Of a stretch of DNA of 64,000 nt, positions 52,617-60,400 are shown one piece after another (the first letter of the stretch is position 1; each line of letters opens with the position of its first letter). The stretch comes from CAYXSX01 sp964467925 (GTDB lineage Bacteria; Pseudomonadota; Alphaproteobacteria; Micavibrionales; Micavibrionaceae), in assembly GCA_964467925.1 (NCBI GenBank), contig CAYXSX010000001.1, forward strand, positions 1 through 64,000. Direction: 5' to 3'. The notes under the pieces are model-generated. The model saw only the letters and a list, made by a program, of their open reading frames with translations, did no database searches and was not told where the DNA came from. The translations under genes and the position numbers were made by a program.

Positions 52617-53267
52617 ATGAGCATATTTACAAAACCCCATCTTCTGAATTCGCCGCGCTGGAAGGGAAAGCGCGTGGGATTGCTGGGCGGTTCATTCAAC
52701 CCGCCGCATGAGGGGCATTTGCATATTTCATTGGCTGCACTAAAGGGTCTGAAACTTGATTGCGTCTGGTGGCTGGTCAGTCCGCAAAATCCGATCAAGG
52801 CGGACAAGCCCTTGCCGCTGGAAACACGCATGGAGTTGTGCGAAAAACTGGTCGATCATCCACAAATCCTGATCAGCGATATAGAAAAGGATCTGGGCAC
52901 CACCATTACCTATTACAGCGTCAAAGAACTCAAGAAACGTTTTCCGGCTACCGAATTCGTCTGGATCAGCGGCATGGACAACGCGCTTTCCTTACATAAA
53001 TGGAATTACTGGCGCGAGCTTCTAGGCGAAATTTGCATGGTCCACCTTACCCGCACGCCGGCGAAAACACTGGTGACCAAAAGCCCGCTGAGAATGTACG
53101 CGCGCCAGAAACATGTTTTCATAGATCATGCGCAGCGCCTACCGCTCGATTCGGGCACGACTTACTGGATGATGCAGAAAAAAATGGTGAATATCTCGTC
53201 CACGGAAATACGTGAAAAAATGGCGGAAAACAACGTTTCACGTGAAACATTGGGAATTTATTCATAA
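52617..53267 (+). CDS. nadD: nicotinate-nucleotide adenylyltransferase
   Basis: Adenylates nicotinate mononucleotide in NAD synthesis. The 216-residue Rossmann-like protein has the nucleotidyltransferase motif GGSFNPPHEGH and the C-terminal ISSTEIREK, a variant of the ISSTxIR motif. WWLVSPQNPIK is a typical inner block. Codons for NNVSRET near the C-terminus overlap a parS site. rsfS follows 213 bp downstream, an arrangement common across bacteria. Confidence 0.96.
   Translation: MSIFTKPHLLNSPRWKGKRVGLLGGSFNPPHEGHLHISLAALKGLKLDCVWWLVSPQNPIKADKPLPLETRMELCEKLVDHPQILISDIEKDLGTTITYYSVKELKKRFPATEFVWISGMDNALSLHKWNYWRELLGEICMVHLTRTPAKTLVTKSPLRMYARQKHVFIDHAQRLPLDSGTTYWMMQKKMVNISSTEIREKMAENNVSRETLGIYS
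53234..53249. promoter_or_regulatory. parS: parS centromere-like site (ParB binding)
   Basis: CGTTTCACGTGAAACA matches the parS consensus TGTTTCACGTGAAACA in 15 of 16 positions and contains the perfect 14-bp palindrome GTTTCACGTGAAAC (53235-53248). It lies within the last codons of nadD. A perfect 14-mer has about a 1 in 4000 chance of occurring in a 64-kb window. parS sites cluster near the origin, where ParB binds and loads SMC. Confidence 0.88.
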
Positions 53268-53361
53268 ATAACAATATTTTGGCCTTTGCGCCTTTTACAA
53301 AACGTTATATAATGGAAGTATGAGATTAATGATTAGTCTTCATAAAGGCGAAAGGGAATAG

Positions 53362-53433
53362 ATGGAAAGAAAAGCCATCTTACTTTTGCAAAATACTGCC
53401 AGAGAAACTGGAATTTACAGGTCTGAGCCTTGA
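53362..53433 (+). CDS. possible 23-codon small ORF in the candidate transcript
   Basis: Encodes a 23-residue peptide starting MERKAILLLQNTARE, preceded by AAAGGGA and immediately following the stop of a 13-codon frame (53320-53361), which suggests coupling. The end overlaps the terminator stem. There is no run of one amino acid, so it does not resemble an attenuator leader. Short frames of this length can occur by chance. Confidence 0.25.
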   Translation: MERKAILLLQNTARETGIYRSEP

Positions 53434-53457
53434 AAAGGGTTCGGGCTTTTTTATTTT
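53426..53457 (+). terminator. rho-independent terminator before rsfS
   Basis: Stem AGCCTTGA (53426-53433) with TTCGGGCT (53440-53447), one mismatch and G-T pairs, 6-base loop, followed by TTTTTATTTT. It separates nadD and the small transcript from rsfS. Confidence 0.75.
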
Positions 53458-53480
53458 AACAAAGAGAAAGGAGAACCAAC

Positions 53481-53867
53481 ATTCTGACATACAACCCCAA
53501 AGGCGAGCTTACTCCCCTTGAAATCAAAACTCTTATCGAGCAGTCATTGGACGCAGATAAGGCCGCAGACATCCTCACCATAGATTTAAACGATCAGACC
53601 GCGCTGGCAGATTACATGATCATCGCTTCAGGCACGTCGTCACGCCATGTCGCGGCGCTGGCCAGCAAGCTTAAGGACCGCCTGAATGCGCGTGGCGTTA
53701 AAGAAATACGCATGGAAGGCATGACCCAGGCAGACTGGGTGGCGATGGATGCGGGCGATGTGATCATTCACCTGTTCCGCCCGGAAGTGCGCGAGTTTTA
53801 TAACATCGAGAAAATGTGGTGCGCGTACCAGCCCTCCTCCTTCCTTGACGGACAGGTTCGGGCCTGA
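53481..53867 (+). CDS. rsfS: ribosomal silencing factor RsfS, probable AUU start
   Basis: RsfS binds L14 and blocks subunit joining in starved cells. Core motifs KAADILTIDL, DYMIIASGTSSRH, GMTQADWVAMDAGDVIIHLF and REFYNIEKMW are complete. The only conventional start in frame, TTG at 53547, would cut off the usual N-terminal helix and has no ribosome binding site. Between the upstream stop (53457) and that TTG the plausible starts are ATT at 53481, 7 bp after AAAGGAG, or CTG at 53484. I choose ATT, giving 128 residues. rlmH follows after a repeat. Confidence 0.88.
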   Translation: MLTYNPKGELTPLEIKTLIEQSLDADKAADILTIDLNDQTALADYMIIASGTSSRHVAALASKLKDRLNARGVKEIRMEGMTQADWVAMDAGDVIIHLFRPEVREFYNIEKMWCAYQPSSFLDGQVRA

Positions 53868-53879
53868 TTTTCTTTAGCT

Positions 53880-53958
53880 GTCATCCTGAAGCGCTTGCGC
53901 TGAAGGATCTCAAGCGATTGAAACTAGATCCTTCAGGGCTAAAGCCCTTCAGGATGAC
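53880..53958. repeat. palindromic repeat (GTCATCCTGA type) between rsfS and rlmH
   Basis: Exact outer arms GTCATCCTGA (53880-53889) and TCAGGATGAC (53949-53958), inner AGCGC/GCGCT and GAAGGATCT/AGATCCTTC arms. It has the same ends and inner blocks as the element translated inside pepN. Confidence 0.88.
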
Positions 53959-54011
53959 AACAATCAAAAAAACCCGTTCCCCAAAGCGGCAAACCCTGCT
54001 CTAATACCCCT

Positions 54012-54452
54012 ATGTTAAAAGTCGATATTATCGCCGTCGGGCGTTTGCGCCGCGGCCCATATTTTGAATTATCCGAAGAATACCGGAAGCGTATCCGCTG
54101 GAACCTTGCCGTCCATGAACTGGAGGCGGAAACGCAGGAAGCGGAAATTGCAAAGATCGCCGCGCGCCTTGATAACAATGCCTTTATCATCGCCATGGAC
54201 GAACGCGGAAACGGCCTGAAAAGTCTGGATTTCGCCGACACTCTAAGCAAGTTGCAGGATGGCGGCACGGACCATATCCAGTTCATAATCGGCGGACATG
54301 AAGGTCTGACAGACGAAATCCGCAACCGCGCCAGCCTTCTTTTAAGCTTCGGCCAGCAAACATGGCCGCATATGATGGCGCGTATCATGCTTCTGGAACA
54401 GGTTTACCGCGCCCAGCAAATTATCGCCGGACATCCGTATCACAGGGAATAA
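54012..54452 (+). CDS. rlmH: 23S rRNA pseudouridine1915 N3-methyltransferase
   Basis: SPOUT-class methyltransferase acting on 70S ribosomes at position 1915. The 146 residues contain FIIAMDERGNGLKS, the SAM-binding knot FIIGGHEGL, and the C-terminal LLEQVYRAQQIIAGHPYH, all diagnostic. The rsfS-rlmH pair is standard. Its stop shares a base with the envC start, a coupled junction. Confidence 0.97.
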   Translation: MLKVDIIAVGRLRRGPYFELSEEYRKRIRWNLAVHELEAETQEAEIAKIAARLDNNAFIIAMDERGNGLKSLDFADTLSKLQDGGTDHIQFIIGGHEGLTDEIRNRASLLLSFGQQTWPHMMARIMLLEQVYRAQQIIAGHPYHRE

Positions 54453-55651
54453 TGAAATACGTTTTACCATATTTTTTACTTTTATTCCTTCTGGTCGTTA
54501 ACCCGCTTGCAGGATACGCCTCCACGCCGCCCATTCCCAAAAATAAAAACGAAGCCATCGGCACGTTAAATGAAAAGCTGGAAGCCGAGAAAAAGCGCAA
54601 AGAGGCGCTGGCGGAAAAAATGAAAGCGCTTCAGGGCGATCTGGACAGCACGCGCGAAGAACTTGTGCGCGTCGGAAAATCCATGCGCCGTAACGAAGAT
54701 ACGCTGCAAACTCTGGAAAGCCGGATCACCGAACTGGAGGCAAAACGCAAAGAGGTTCAGGAAACCCTGCAATCGGACCGTGCTTCTATCTCCCGGCTTA
54801 TACTCGCGCTGCAACGCCTGCGCCGCCTGCCGCCCGAGGCGATTATAGCGCGGCCCGGCGCGCCGCTTGAAACCGCGCAAAGCGCAATGTTACTGCAAGA
54901 AGTCATTCCGGCGCTCAATAATCACGCCAAAGATTTGCAGAAAAACCTTGCCGAACTGGCATCCATTTCCGACGAATTGCAAAACAAGCGCGAAAAAGTT
55001 CTGGCCACCACCGAAGAATTACAGGACGAACAGCAAATGCTTTCCGGCCTTCTGGAAAAACGCGAAAAACTTTATACCTCCACCCACAGCGATTACAAAC
55101 AACGGGAAAAAGCGGTAAAGGAAATTTCCGCCCAGGCCAAAAACCTTCAGGACCTTGTTGCCAAGCTGGAGGAAGACCGCAAACGCGCCGAAGCACGCGA
55201 AGCGGCAAACCGAGCCCTGCAGGCACAAGGAACCAACGCGCCGCCGCCCGTAACCGATTTCCCAAAAACGGGAGAAGGCCAGCTTCCGGTATCGGGGATT
55301 ATCACTATCGCATACAACCAGCCGGACGATTTCGGCGCACCCAGTCAGGGCATTACCATTACGGGCCGCCCGGGCGCAGTGGTCGTGGCACCAATGGGCG
55401 GGATTGTGCGTTTTGCCGGACCGTTTAAGGGCCACGGGAAAATGGTCATTCTGGAGCACAAAAAAGGTTACCATAGCCTTATTGCAGGATTGGAAAAAAT
55501 TGATACAGTGGTCGGGCAAAGCCTTAAAGCGGGAGAGCCTCTCGGCCTTATGAAAGAAGCACAAGACAAGCTTCGCCCGAGGCTTTATTATGAATTGCGG
55601 CACAACGGAAAACCGGTTAATCCGTCGCAAAAATTTGCTGAGTTGGGATAG
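54452..55651 (+). CDS. envC: murein hydrolase activator EnvC-like protein
   Basis: From ATG 54452 (overlapping the rlmH stop) the protein has 399 residues: signal peptide (cleavage near GYA-ST), two long coiled-coil stretches (about 30-115 and 150-260), and a C-terminal LytM/M23 domain. The LytM zinc ligands are lost (GITITG where GxDI is usual; RLYYELR in place of HxHFE). EnvC and related activators are also degenerate, acting on amidases at the septum rather than cutting peptidoglycan. ctpA follows, as is usual in alphaproteobacteria. Confidence 0.9.
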   Translation: MKYVLPYFLLLFLLVVNPLAGYASTPPIPKNKNEAIGTLNEKLEAEKKRKEALAEKMKALQGDLDSTREELVRVGKSMRRNEDTLQTLESRITELEAKRKEVQETLQSDRASISRLILALQRLRRLPPEAIIARPGAPLETAQSAMLLQEVIPALNNHAKDLQKNLAELASISDELQNKREKVLATTEELQDEQQMLSGLLEKREKLYTSTHSDYKQREKAVKEISAQAKNLQDLVAKLEEDRKRAEAREAANRALQAQGTNAPPPVTDFPKTGEGQLPVSGIITIAYNQPDDFGAPSQGITITGRPGAVVVAPMGGIVRFAGPFKGHGKMVILEHKKGYHSLIAGLEKIDTVVGQSLKAGEPLGLMKEAQDKLRPRLYYELRHNGKPVNPSQKFAELG

Positions 55652-55745
55652 GTTGTTATAACCGCCGCCTTATATAATTCGGGTTAGCCCGTGTTTAGGC
55701 TGTGAAAAAACGAAAAGACAAAATAAAAGTCAGGACTTTAGTTAC

Positions 55746-57116
55746 ATGCGCAAATTCTTCATCACCACTGTTATGACCATCGCTCTTGTTTCCGGCACTT
55801 TGCATGCGCCGGTTCAGGCACAGGAGCCCCGCACGGCCGGAACCCAGCCGGAAGCGGAGGATGAAGAAGCCCGCAGCTACAGCGACACATACCGCCAGCT
55901 CAATTTATTCGGCGATGTTTTCGAGCGGGTTCGCGCGCAATATGTAGACGAGCTGGAAGACAAGGAGCTGGTTGAAAAGGCGATCAACGGGCTTTTGTCC
56001 GGCCTCGATCCGCACTCCTCATACCTCGACGAAGAGCATTTCGCCGATATGCAGATTCAAACCAAGGGCGAATTCGGCGGCCTTGGTATCGAAATCACCA
56101 TGGAAAACGGGCTGGTCAAGGTCGTTTCTCCCATTGACGACACGCCCGCCTTCCGTGCCGGGATCGAGGCGGGCGACCTGATCGTTGAAATCGACGGCGA
56201 GCCTGTCATGGGCCTGACCTTAAGCGAGTCGGTAGAAAAGATGCGCGGCAAGGTCGGTACGGATATCGATATCGTCGTGCGCCGCGAAAGCGAGCCGGAG
56301 CCTCTGGAATTTACCATTACGCGCGACATCATCCATATCCGCGCGGTGCGTCACCGTGTGGAAGGCAACGCCGGATATATCCGTATCACCACCTTTAACC
56401 AGAACACCGAAGAAGGCGTGGAAAAAGCCATCGAGGAAATCAGGGAAGAGCTTGGCGATAAGCTAGTCGGCTATGTGATCGATCTGCGTAACAACCCCGG
56501 CGGATTGTTGGATCAGGCGATTGCGGTATCCGATGCGTTCCTTGATCAGGGGGAAATCGTTTCAACGCGCGGGCGTCATAAACGCGACACCAAACGCGAT
56601 AACGCCCATAGCGGCGATCTGGCAGAAGGCTTGCCTCTGGTCGTGCTGATTAACGGCGGATCGGCTTCGGCATCCGAAATTGTTGCTGGAGCTCTCCAAG
56701 ACCATAAACGCGCGATTGTTTTAGGCACGAAATCTTTCGGCAAGGGATCGGTACAGACCGTTATTCCGCTGCCCGGACATGGCGCGATGCGCCTGACGAC
56801 CGCGCGGTATTATACTCCGTCCGGGCGTTCCATTCAGGCGACTGGCATCGAACCCGATATCATCGTTGAACCCGCCAAGGTGGAGACGATCAAGTTCAAG
56901 CGCCTGAGCGAAAACGATTTGCGCGGCGCACTGGACCGTAAGGAAGAAGACGAGAAGCCGAAAAAAGATGAAGGCAAGAAAAAGCCCAAGAAAGGCGAGG
57001 TGGAAGTTTCCGTTACTGAAGAAGAGCCCGTGGATTATCAATTATCCCGCGCGCTAGATCTTCTGAACGGATTGTCACTTTATAAAGGCAATATTGTCGA
57101 ACATTCCGAACCCTAA
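55746..57116 (+). CDS. ctpA: carboxyl-terminal processing protease CtpA (S41)
   Basis: Periplasmic serine protease of 456 residues. Signal peptide (cleavage near VQA-QE), a PDZ domain at about 95-175 (FGGLGIEITMENGLVKVVSP), and the S41 domain with the Ser-Lys dyad in GGSASASEIVAG (about 304-315) and GTKSFGKGSVQT (about 328-339). The C-terminus has a Lys/Glu-rich insert (RKEEDEKPKKDEGKKKPKKG). It is downstream of envC and just ahead of the divergent deacetylase. Confidence 0.95.
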   Translation: MRKFFITTVMTIALVSGTLHAPVQAQEPRTAGTQPEAEDEEARSYSDTYRQLNLFGDVFERVRAQYVDELEDKELVEKAINGLLSGLDPHSSYLDEEHFADMQIQTKGEFGGLGIEITMENGLVKVVSPIDDTPAFRAGIEAGDLIVEIDGEPVMGLTLSESVEKMRGKVGTDIDIVVRRESEPEPLEFTITRDIIHIRAVRHRVEGNAGYIRITTFNQNTEEGVEKAIEEIREELGDKLVGYVIDLRNNPGGLLDQAIAVSDAFLDQGEIVSTRGRHKRDTKRDNAHSGDLAEGLPLVVLINGGSASASEIVAGALQDHKRAIVLGTKSFGKGSVQTVIPLPGHGAMRLTTARYYTPSGRSIQATGIEPDIIVEPAKVETIKFKRLSENDLRGALDRKEEDEKPKKDEGKKKPKKGEVEVSVTEEEPVDYQLSRALDLLNGLSLYKGNIVEHSEP

Positions 57117-57130
57117 ATGATCGCAGCTTC

Positions 57131-58390
57131 ATGGACATAAATGGTGTAAAATCAAAGATCGACATGACCGCGTTTTTGCAAGGGACGGTTGCCGTTCTCT
57201 TGATATGGACCGGGATTATCATTTATGCCTTTACCCAAAGCGGCGCGGTTAAAGAGGAAATGCAAAGCCGGATGCCCGTGCGCACTGTCTTGATCGAAGC
57301 GGTAAAGCCCGCCGTTTCTGTTGCAAGGGTTGAGGCTTATCCTCCGACCGATATTCCGCAGACACCTGGAGTAGCCTCTCCCGGAATGCCGGAAGCCGTG
57401 CCCTCGCCCGATGTGAATATGCCTGTGGTTCTGGAGGGGTTGCGCTCTTCCCCGATAGAGGGACTGGTGGAAAATACCCCGCAAGGACCCTTGCCGCAAA
57501 AACGCGAATATGACGGCATGACGCCATTTAACGCCTATAAGCGCCCGTATGATTTCGCCGACGATACGCCGCTCGTGGCTTTGCTGGTGAAGGATTTCGG
57601 CCTGTCGCAAAATCTTTCGCGCGAGGCGATGGCCAAGCTGCCGGCGGAAATAAGTTTTCTCGTTTCGCCCTATAGCGACGATATTCAGGGAATTTCGACA
57701 GCCGCGCGCAATCACGGTCACGAGACATGGCTGGAAACGCCGATGGAAAATCGCGGCTTCGAAGAGGCAGACCCCGGCCCCACGATTATCATGAGTCGCA
57801 GCAGCCTTAAGGATAACGAGGTTGTTCTTCGCAAACTTATGGCGCTGTTTCACGGCTATGCGGGTATTGCCGGATTTGTCGATAACAGCTTCAATAATTT
57901 CGCCGCAACAATGATGGACGCACTGATCGGAAATGCTTTTGAGCGTGGTATCGGCTATATCGATCTGAACCCTGATGCGCCGCCGCTAATGCCGCGTCTT
58001 GCGTTTAACTATAGCGCGCCCTATGCGCGGGCGGATAAACAGGCCGATGATCTTGCCGCGCTGGAGGCGCTGGAGAAAAAAGCGTCGGAAAACCGTTTCG
58101 CGCTCGGCACGATCCAGCTCACGCCCTATAATTTGAAAACGATTGTGAGTTGGATTCAATCCTTAAAAGAAAAAAATATCACACTTATTCCAGCTTCCGC
58201 GATAGCCGACGCCCCTACCCGCCTGATGGGTTCTATGGCCGCCCCGCCGCCGGAGGAACCTGCGGCGCCGGCAAATGAAGATGAAGCGGAAGAAAGCGCA
58301 GAGCATTCCGAGAGTAAAACGCATGCAGAGCCTGAAACGCCTGCCGAACATTCCGAAGCCCCGCATCCAAAAGATGAGACCCACCATTAA
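57131..58390 (+). CDS. divergent polysaccharide deacetylase family protein (YibQ-like)
   Basis: The 419 residues include an N-terminal membrane helix (about 17-34), a Pro-rich linker, and a deacetylase-fold domain (about 145-360) recognisable by LVALLVKDFGLS, ISFLVSPYSDD, HGHETWLETPMEN and FVDNSFNNFAA. The tail is Glu/Ala/His-rich and low in complexity. In this family the NodB catalytic residues are poorly conserved and activity is unproven. The envC-ctpA-deacetylase-rppH order is typical of alphaproteobacteria. It overlaps rppH by 17 bp. Confidence 0.88.
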   Translation: MDINGVKSKIDMTAFLQGTVAVLLIWTGIIIYAFTQSGAVKEEMQSRMPVRTVLIEAVKPAVSVARVEAYPPTDIPQTPGVASPGMPEAVPSPDVNMPVVLEGLRSSPIEGLVENTPQGPLPQKREYDGMTPFNAYKRPYDFADDTPLVALLVKDFGLSQNLSREAMAKLPAEISFLVSPYSDDIQGISTAARNHGHETWLETPMENRGFEEADPGPTIIMSRSSLKDNEVVLRKLMALFHGYAGIAGFVDNSFNNFAATMMDALIGNAFERGIGYIDLNPDAPPLMPRLAFNYSAPYARADKQADDLAALEALEKKASENRFALGTIQLTPYNLKTIVSWIQSLKEKNITLIPASAIADAPTRLMGSMAAPPPEEPAAPANEDEAEESAEHSESKTHAEPETPAEHSEAPHPKDETHH

Positions 58391-58874
58391 CAGCGCGAAC
58401 AAAAATCCCGAAACGCTGCCTTACCGGCCCTGCGTCGGTATCGCCCTGTTCAATGCAAAGGGAGAGGTGTTCGTCGGCGAGCGTATCGATACGCCCGGCG
58501 CATGGCAGATGCCGCAAGGCGGGATCGACGAGGGGGAAGATTTAATTCCCGCCGCGAAACGCGAACTGCGCGAGGAAGTGGGATCGGATAATATCGAAGT
58601 GATAAGAGTGTTCGGCCAAACCGTGAAATATGACGTACCGGAAGATTTGCGCCAAAGACTATGGAACGGGCAATATCGCGGGCAGGAACAATTCTGGGTC
58701 GCGGCACGGTTTTTGGGCAAAGATGAGGATATAGACATCGAACACCATCCCCTGCCGGAATTCAGCCGGTGGAAATGGGTGAAGCTGGAGGAAACGGTGG
58801 AACTGATCGTGCCGTTTAAACGCGACGTTTATAAACAGATCATAGCAATGTTCAAAGATATCCCGGGCTCATAA
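58374..58874 (+). CDS. rppH: RNA pyrophosphohydrolase RppH (Nudix)
   Basis: Removes pyrophosphate from 5'-triphosphorylated RNA to start decay. From ATG 58374 there are 166 residues. The Nudix box GGIDEGEDLIPAAKRELREE is at about 46-65, with RxQMPQG-type AWQMPQGG before it and EFSRWKWVKLEETVELIVPF as the C-terminal RppH block. The start overlaps the deacetylase gene by 17 bp; upstream in-frame residues are its shadow. It converges on tolB across a palindromic repeat. Confidence 0.94.
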   Translation: MRPTINSANKNPETLPYRPCVGIALFNAKGEVFVGERIDTPGAWQMPQGGIDEGEDLIPAAKRELREEVGSDNIEVIRVFGQTVKYDVPEDLRQRLWNGQYRGQEQFWVAARFLGKDEDIDIEHHPLPEFSRWKWVKLEETVELIVPFKRDVYKQIIAMFKDIPGS

Positions 58875-58917
58875 ACATTCAGGGAATGCCCTATCCGCCA
58901 TTTCGGATCATAAAAAA

Positions 58918-59024
58918 TTTCCCCTCCCTAAGGGAGGGGATCAAGGGGAGGGTTTAGAATCGGTGTTTAAAGGCAACATACAACACCCCCACCCTAACCC
59001 TCCCCCTCAAGGGGGAGGGAAAAG
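58918..59024. repeat. palindromic repeat (CCCTCCC type) between rppH and tolB, likely terminator
   Basis: Hairpins CCCCTCCC-TAA-GGGAGGGG (58921-58940) and CCTCCCCCTCAAGGGGGAGG (58999-59018), whose outer parts also pair with each other. Read on the minus strand the first hairpin is followed by AAATTTTTTA, so it can terminate the tol operon; rppH ends on the other side. Confidence 0.75.
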
Positions 59025-59044
59025 TTATAATGCCCACTCAAACC

Positions 59045-60364
59045 TTACGGATTAACCGGTGACCAGGTGGGGTCGGAGCCGTCACGCGGGGTCGATAACT
59101 GGCGTTCGTTAAATCCGGTAATGTCGATCGTATAAAGCTTGGCTTCGCGCCCTTCGCGCCGCGCGCCGACCGGATTTTCCTTGAAGTAAACCAGCACGCG
59201 CCCGTTGGGAGACCAGCTTGGCGCTTCCACGTGATAGGCGTTGGTGATCAAACGCTCACCGCTGCCATCCGGGCGGATCACGCCGATATAGAACTTGCCC
59301 TCATAGATACGGGTAAAGGCGATCAAATCGCCGCGCGGCGACCAGACGGGCGCGCCGTAACGGCCCTTGCCGAATGTAATACGCGTGGCGGTATCGCCGT
59401 TTGCATCCATCACGTAAAGTTGCTGAGAACCGCCGCGGTCGGATTCAAACACGATTTTCTTACCGTCGGGCGAATAGGATGGTGATGTATCAATCGCCGA
59501 ATTATTCGTCATACGGCGGGAACGGCGGGAAGCCAGATCGAGTTCGTAAATATCGGTATTGCCGCCTGTGGCAAGGCTCATGACGACCTTTTTGCCATCA
59601 GGCGAGAACCGGGGGGAGAAGGTCATGCCGGGAAAATCGCCCAGCACTTCGCGGCGCCCCGTATTGATGTCGTAGAGATAAACGCGCGGTTTATTACGCT
59701 CGTAAGACATATAGGCAATCGTCTGCTGGCTTGGTGAAAAACGCGGCGTCAACACAAGCGCGTTGCCATCGGTCAGATAACGGTGGTTCGCGCCGTCTTG
59801 ATCCATAATCGCCAGGCGTTTTACACGCTGGCCGGTCGGACCGGATTCGGAAATATACACGATACGCGAATCGAAATATCCCTCCTCGCCCGTCAGGCGC
59901 TTGTAAATCTCGTCCGAAATAATATGCGCGATACGCCGCCAATTGGCATCGGTCGTTACATAAGCAACGCCGGAAAGTTGCTTTTCTGAGAACACATCCC
60001 AAAGACGGAATTCCACACGGGAACGCCCGTCCGCTTGCTGGGTTACGTTTCCGGTAATAAGCCCCTGCGCATTAATAGCACGCCATTCCCCGAAACGAAC
60101 GCCGTCTTGATAAACGGAAGCAGAAGACTGCACAAAAGCCTTGGGGTCGATCGGCTTGAACAGGCCGGAACGTTTAAGGTTCGCGGAAATAATTTCGGGA
60201 ATTTGGGCTGCGATGTCTCTCGGTGCGCCCTCATCAGCATAAAACGGGCTTACGGCCACGGGTATGGGTTCGGATACGCCGCGCGTAATGTCAATTTTAA
60301 TCTCGGCCCGCGCGCTAAGCGGGATGGACAGGGCAATTACAAGGAATAGGAGAATCTGTTTCAT
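59045..60364 (-). CDS. tolB: Tol-Pal periplasmic protein TolB
   Basis: The 439 residues have a signal peptide (cleavage near ARA-EI), an N-terminal alpha/beta domain to about 160, and a six-bladed beta propeller with WD40-like repeats (FSPDGKKVVMS, YSPDGKKIVFES, WSPRGDLIAF, WSPNGRVLVYF). TolB links the TolQRA motor to Pal during outer-membrane constriction. It is the last gene of the tol run here; pal, which usually follows, is absent from this side. Confidence 0.96.
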   Translation of the reverse strand: MKQILLFLVIALSIPLSARAEIKIDITRGVSEPIPVAVSPFYADEGAPRDIAAQIPEIISANLKRSGLFKPIDPKAFVQSSASVYQDGVRFGEWRAINAQGLITGNVTQQADGRSRVEFRLWDVFSEKQLSGVAYVTTDANWRRIAHIISDEIYKRLTGEEGYFDSRIVYISESGPTGQRVKRLAIMDQDGANHRYLTDGNALVLTPRFSPSQQTIAYMSYERNKPRVYLYDINTGRREVLGDFPGMTFSPRFSPDGKKVVMSLATGGNTDIYELDLASRRSRRMTNNSAIDTSPSYSPDGKKIVFESDRGGSQQLYVMDANGDTATRITFGKGRYGAPVWSPRGDLIAFTRIYEGKFYIGVIRPDGSGERLITNAYHVEAPSWSPNGRVLVYFKENPVGARREGREAKLYTIDITGFNERQLSTPRDGSDPTWSPVNP

Positions 60365-60400
60365 AATGTCTTATACCACCTCTTTTAGAGCATTTCACTT

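Larger units (their letters stand above)
53308..53457 (+). ncRNA. candidate small transcript upstream of rsfS
   Basis: A perfect -10 box TATAAT (53308-53313; weak -35 TTTGCG at 53285) and an intrinsic terminator ending near 53457 define a transcript of about 138 nt. It contains a hairpin (AGATGG/CCATCT, about 53361-53380). It also contains two back-to-back short frames: 13 codons from ATG 53320, at the predicted transcription start, and 23 codons from ATG 53362. It may be a regulatory RNA, a small-protein mRNA or an rsfS leader. No known family recognised. Confidence 0.4.
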
